5,578 nt of DNA, from positions 1 through 5,578 of the forward strand of contig CALRAY010000032.1 in assembly GCA_943353705.1 (NCBI GenBank). Direction: 5' to 3'. The notes under the pieces are model-generated. The model was not told the origin of the DNA. It ran no database searches and saw only the letters and a list, made by a program, of their open reading frames with translations. Below are positions 5,251 to 5,578 of this stretch, one piece after another (the stretch's first letter is position 1; each line of letters opens with the position of its first letter). Origin of the DNA: Patescibacteria group bacterium UBA4664. Its GTDB lineage: Bacteria > Patescibacteriota > Saccharimonadia > CAILAD01 > BJGX01. The position numbers and the translations under genes are program-made.

Positions 5251-5578
5251 ATGCAGAATTTAATTACGACAATAATAAATAAACCAGTTGTTGTTTATAG
5301 AGAAGCAAGAATAGCCGGCGTAATAACGAACTATATAGTCAGCAAGGATAACTTAGCGGTTGAGATATTTGAGGTAAAAGTCATGGACGATAACAAAATC
5401 TACTTATTGCTAAGTAAAGATATCCATTCAGTTACTAGTAGAGGCCCAGTAGTTATGAATTATGAATCAGATTTATGCCTGGCCGAGGATCTAGTGAGAC
5501 AAAAAGATATAATCAAATCGAAATTCAGGCTAATAGGTGCTGCTGTCATAACTAAAGACGGCAAGAAGCTTGGCAGAG
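5251..5578 (+). CDS. PRC-barrel domain protein (3' end outside window)
   Basis: The frame is open to the window edge: 109 codons plus one base. Residues about 10-70 (KPVVVYREARIAGVITNYIV onward) look like a PRC-barrel, a small beta-barrel found in RNA-processing factors such as RimM, in photosynthetic reaction centre H subunits, and in many small unassigned bacterial proteins. A second copy seems to begin at about residue 92 (RLIGAAVITKDGKKLGR), so the protein probably has tandem barrels. No signal peptide or membrane helix is seen in the visible part. An in-frame ATG at 5236 would add five residues, but it precedes the -10 box, so 5251 is preferred, giving a leaderless message. The gene is divergent from the zinc-finger-like gene with 141 bp between their starts. 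Its exact role is unknown. Confidence 0.8.
   Translation, partial: MQNLITTIINKPVVVYREARIAGVITNYIVSKDNLAVEIFEVKVMDDNKIYLLLSKDIHSVTSRGPVVMNYESDLCLAEDLVRQKDIIKSKFRLIGAAVITKDGKKLGR

Noticed and set aside
1..5578. UGA recoded as glycine, as in Gracilibacteria and Absconditabacteria
   Set aside because: All seven visible genes end in TAA or TAG, yet none contains an in-frame TGA and all reach normal family length with the standard bacterial code.

Overview
This 5.6 kb window looks like chromosome from a small-genome Patescibacteria (CPR) lineage, most likely Saccharibacteria-like. This is inferred from gene order and protein style, not proved. The gene order rpsF-ssb-rpsR is followed directly by efp instead of rplI (bL9). 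EF-P carries Arg at its tip. Genes are tightly packed with repeated one-base TAATG stop/start overlaps, and there is a PRC-barrel protein and a small CxxC...WH zinc-finger protein. All seven stop codons visible here are TAA or TAG, and no gene needs UGA to be read as an amino acid. No mobile element, CRISPR array, tRNA or rRNA gene was seen.

Left part (1-1556, minus strand): a two-gene unit, transcribed leftward. It starts with a 99-residue single-pass membrane protein (GTG start). One base of overlap joins it to a secreted, cysteine-rich protein with a clear signal peptide, of which 410 residues are in the window and whose end lies beyond position 1. Neither could be assigned to a family. 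They look like a cell-surface pair.

Centre left (1604-2760, plus strand): ychF, the Obg-family ATPase, divergent from the membrane pair and driven by an extended -10 promoter. It converges on the minus-strand operon at one perfect 13-bp hairpin with A and T tracts on both sides, a bidirectional terminator.

Centre right (2764-4510, minus strand): a translation/replication operon, rpsF (bS6) - ssb - rpsR (bS18) - efp. It has a good promoter (TTGACC-17-TAAAAT) and a leader of about 87 nt with two GC-rich hairpins. bS6 and bS18 bind each other on the ribosome, so the leader is a candidate site for feedback control.

Right part (4523-5578): a 184-residue unknown protein with a zinc-finger-like motif is transcribed leftward from a perfect TTGACA-17-TATAAT promoter and ends at its own terminator, just upstream of the rpsF promoter. 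Divergent from it is the start of a PRC-barrel protein whose -10 box is placed so that transcription should begin at the ATG (leaderless). A perfect 9-1-9 inverted repeat just upstream is a candidate operator.
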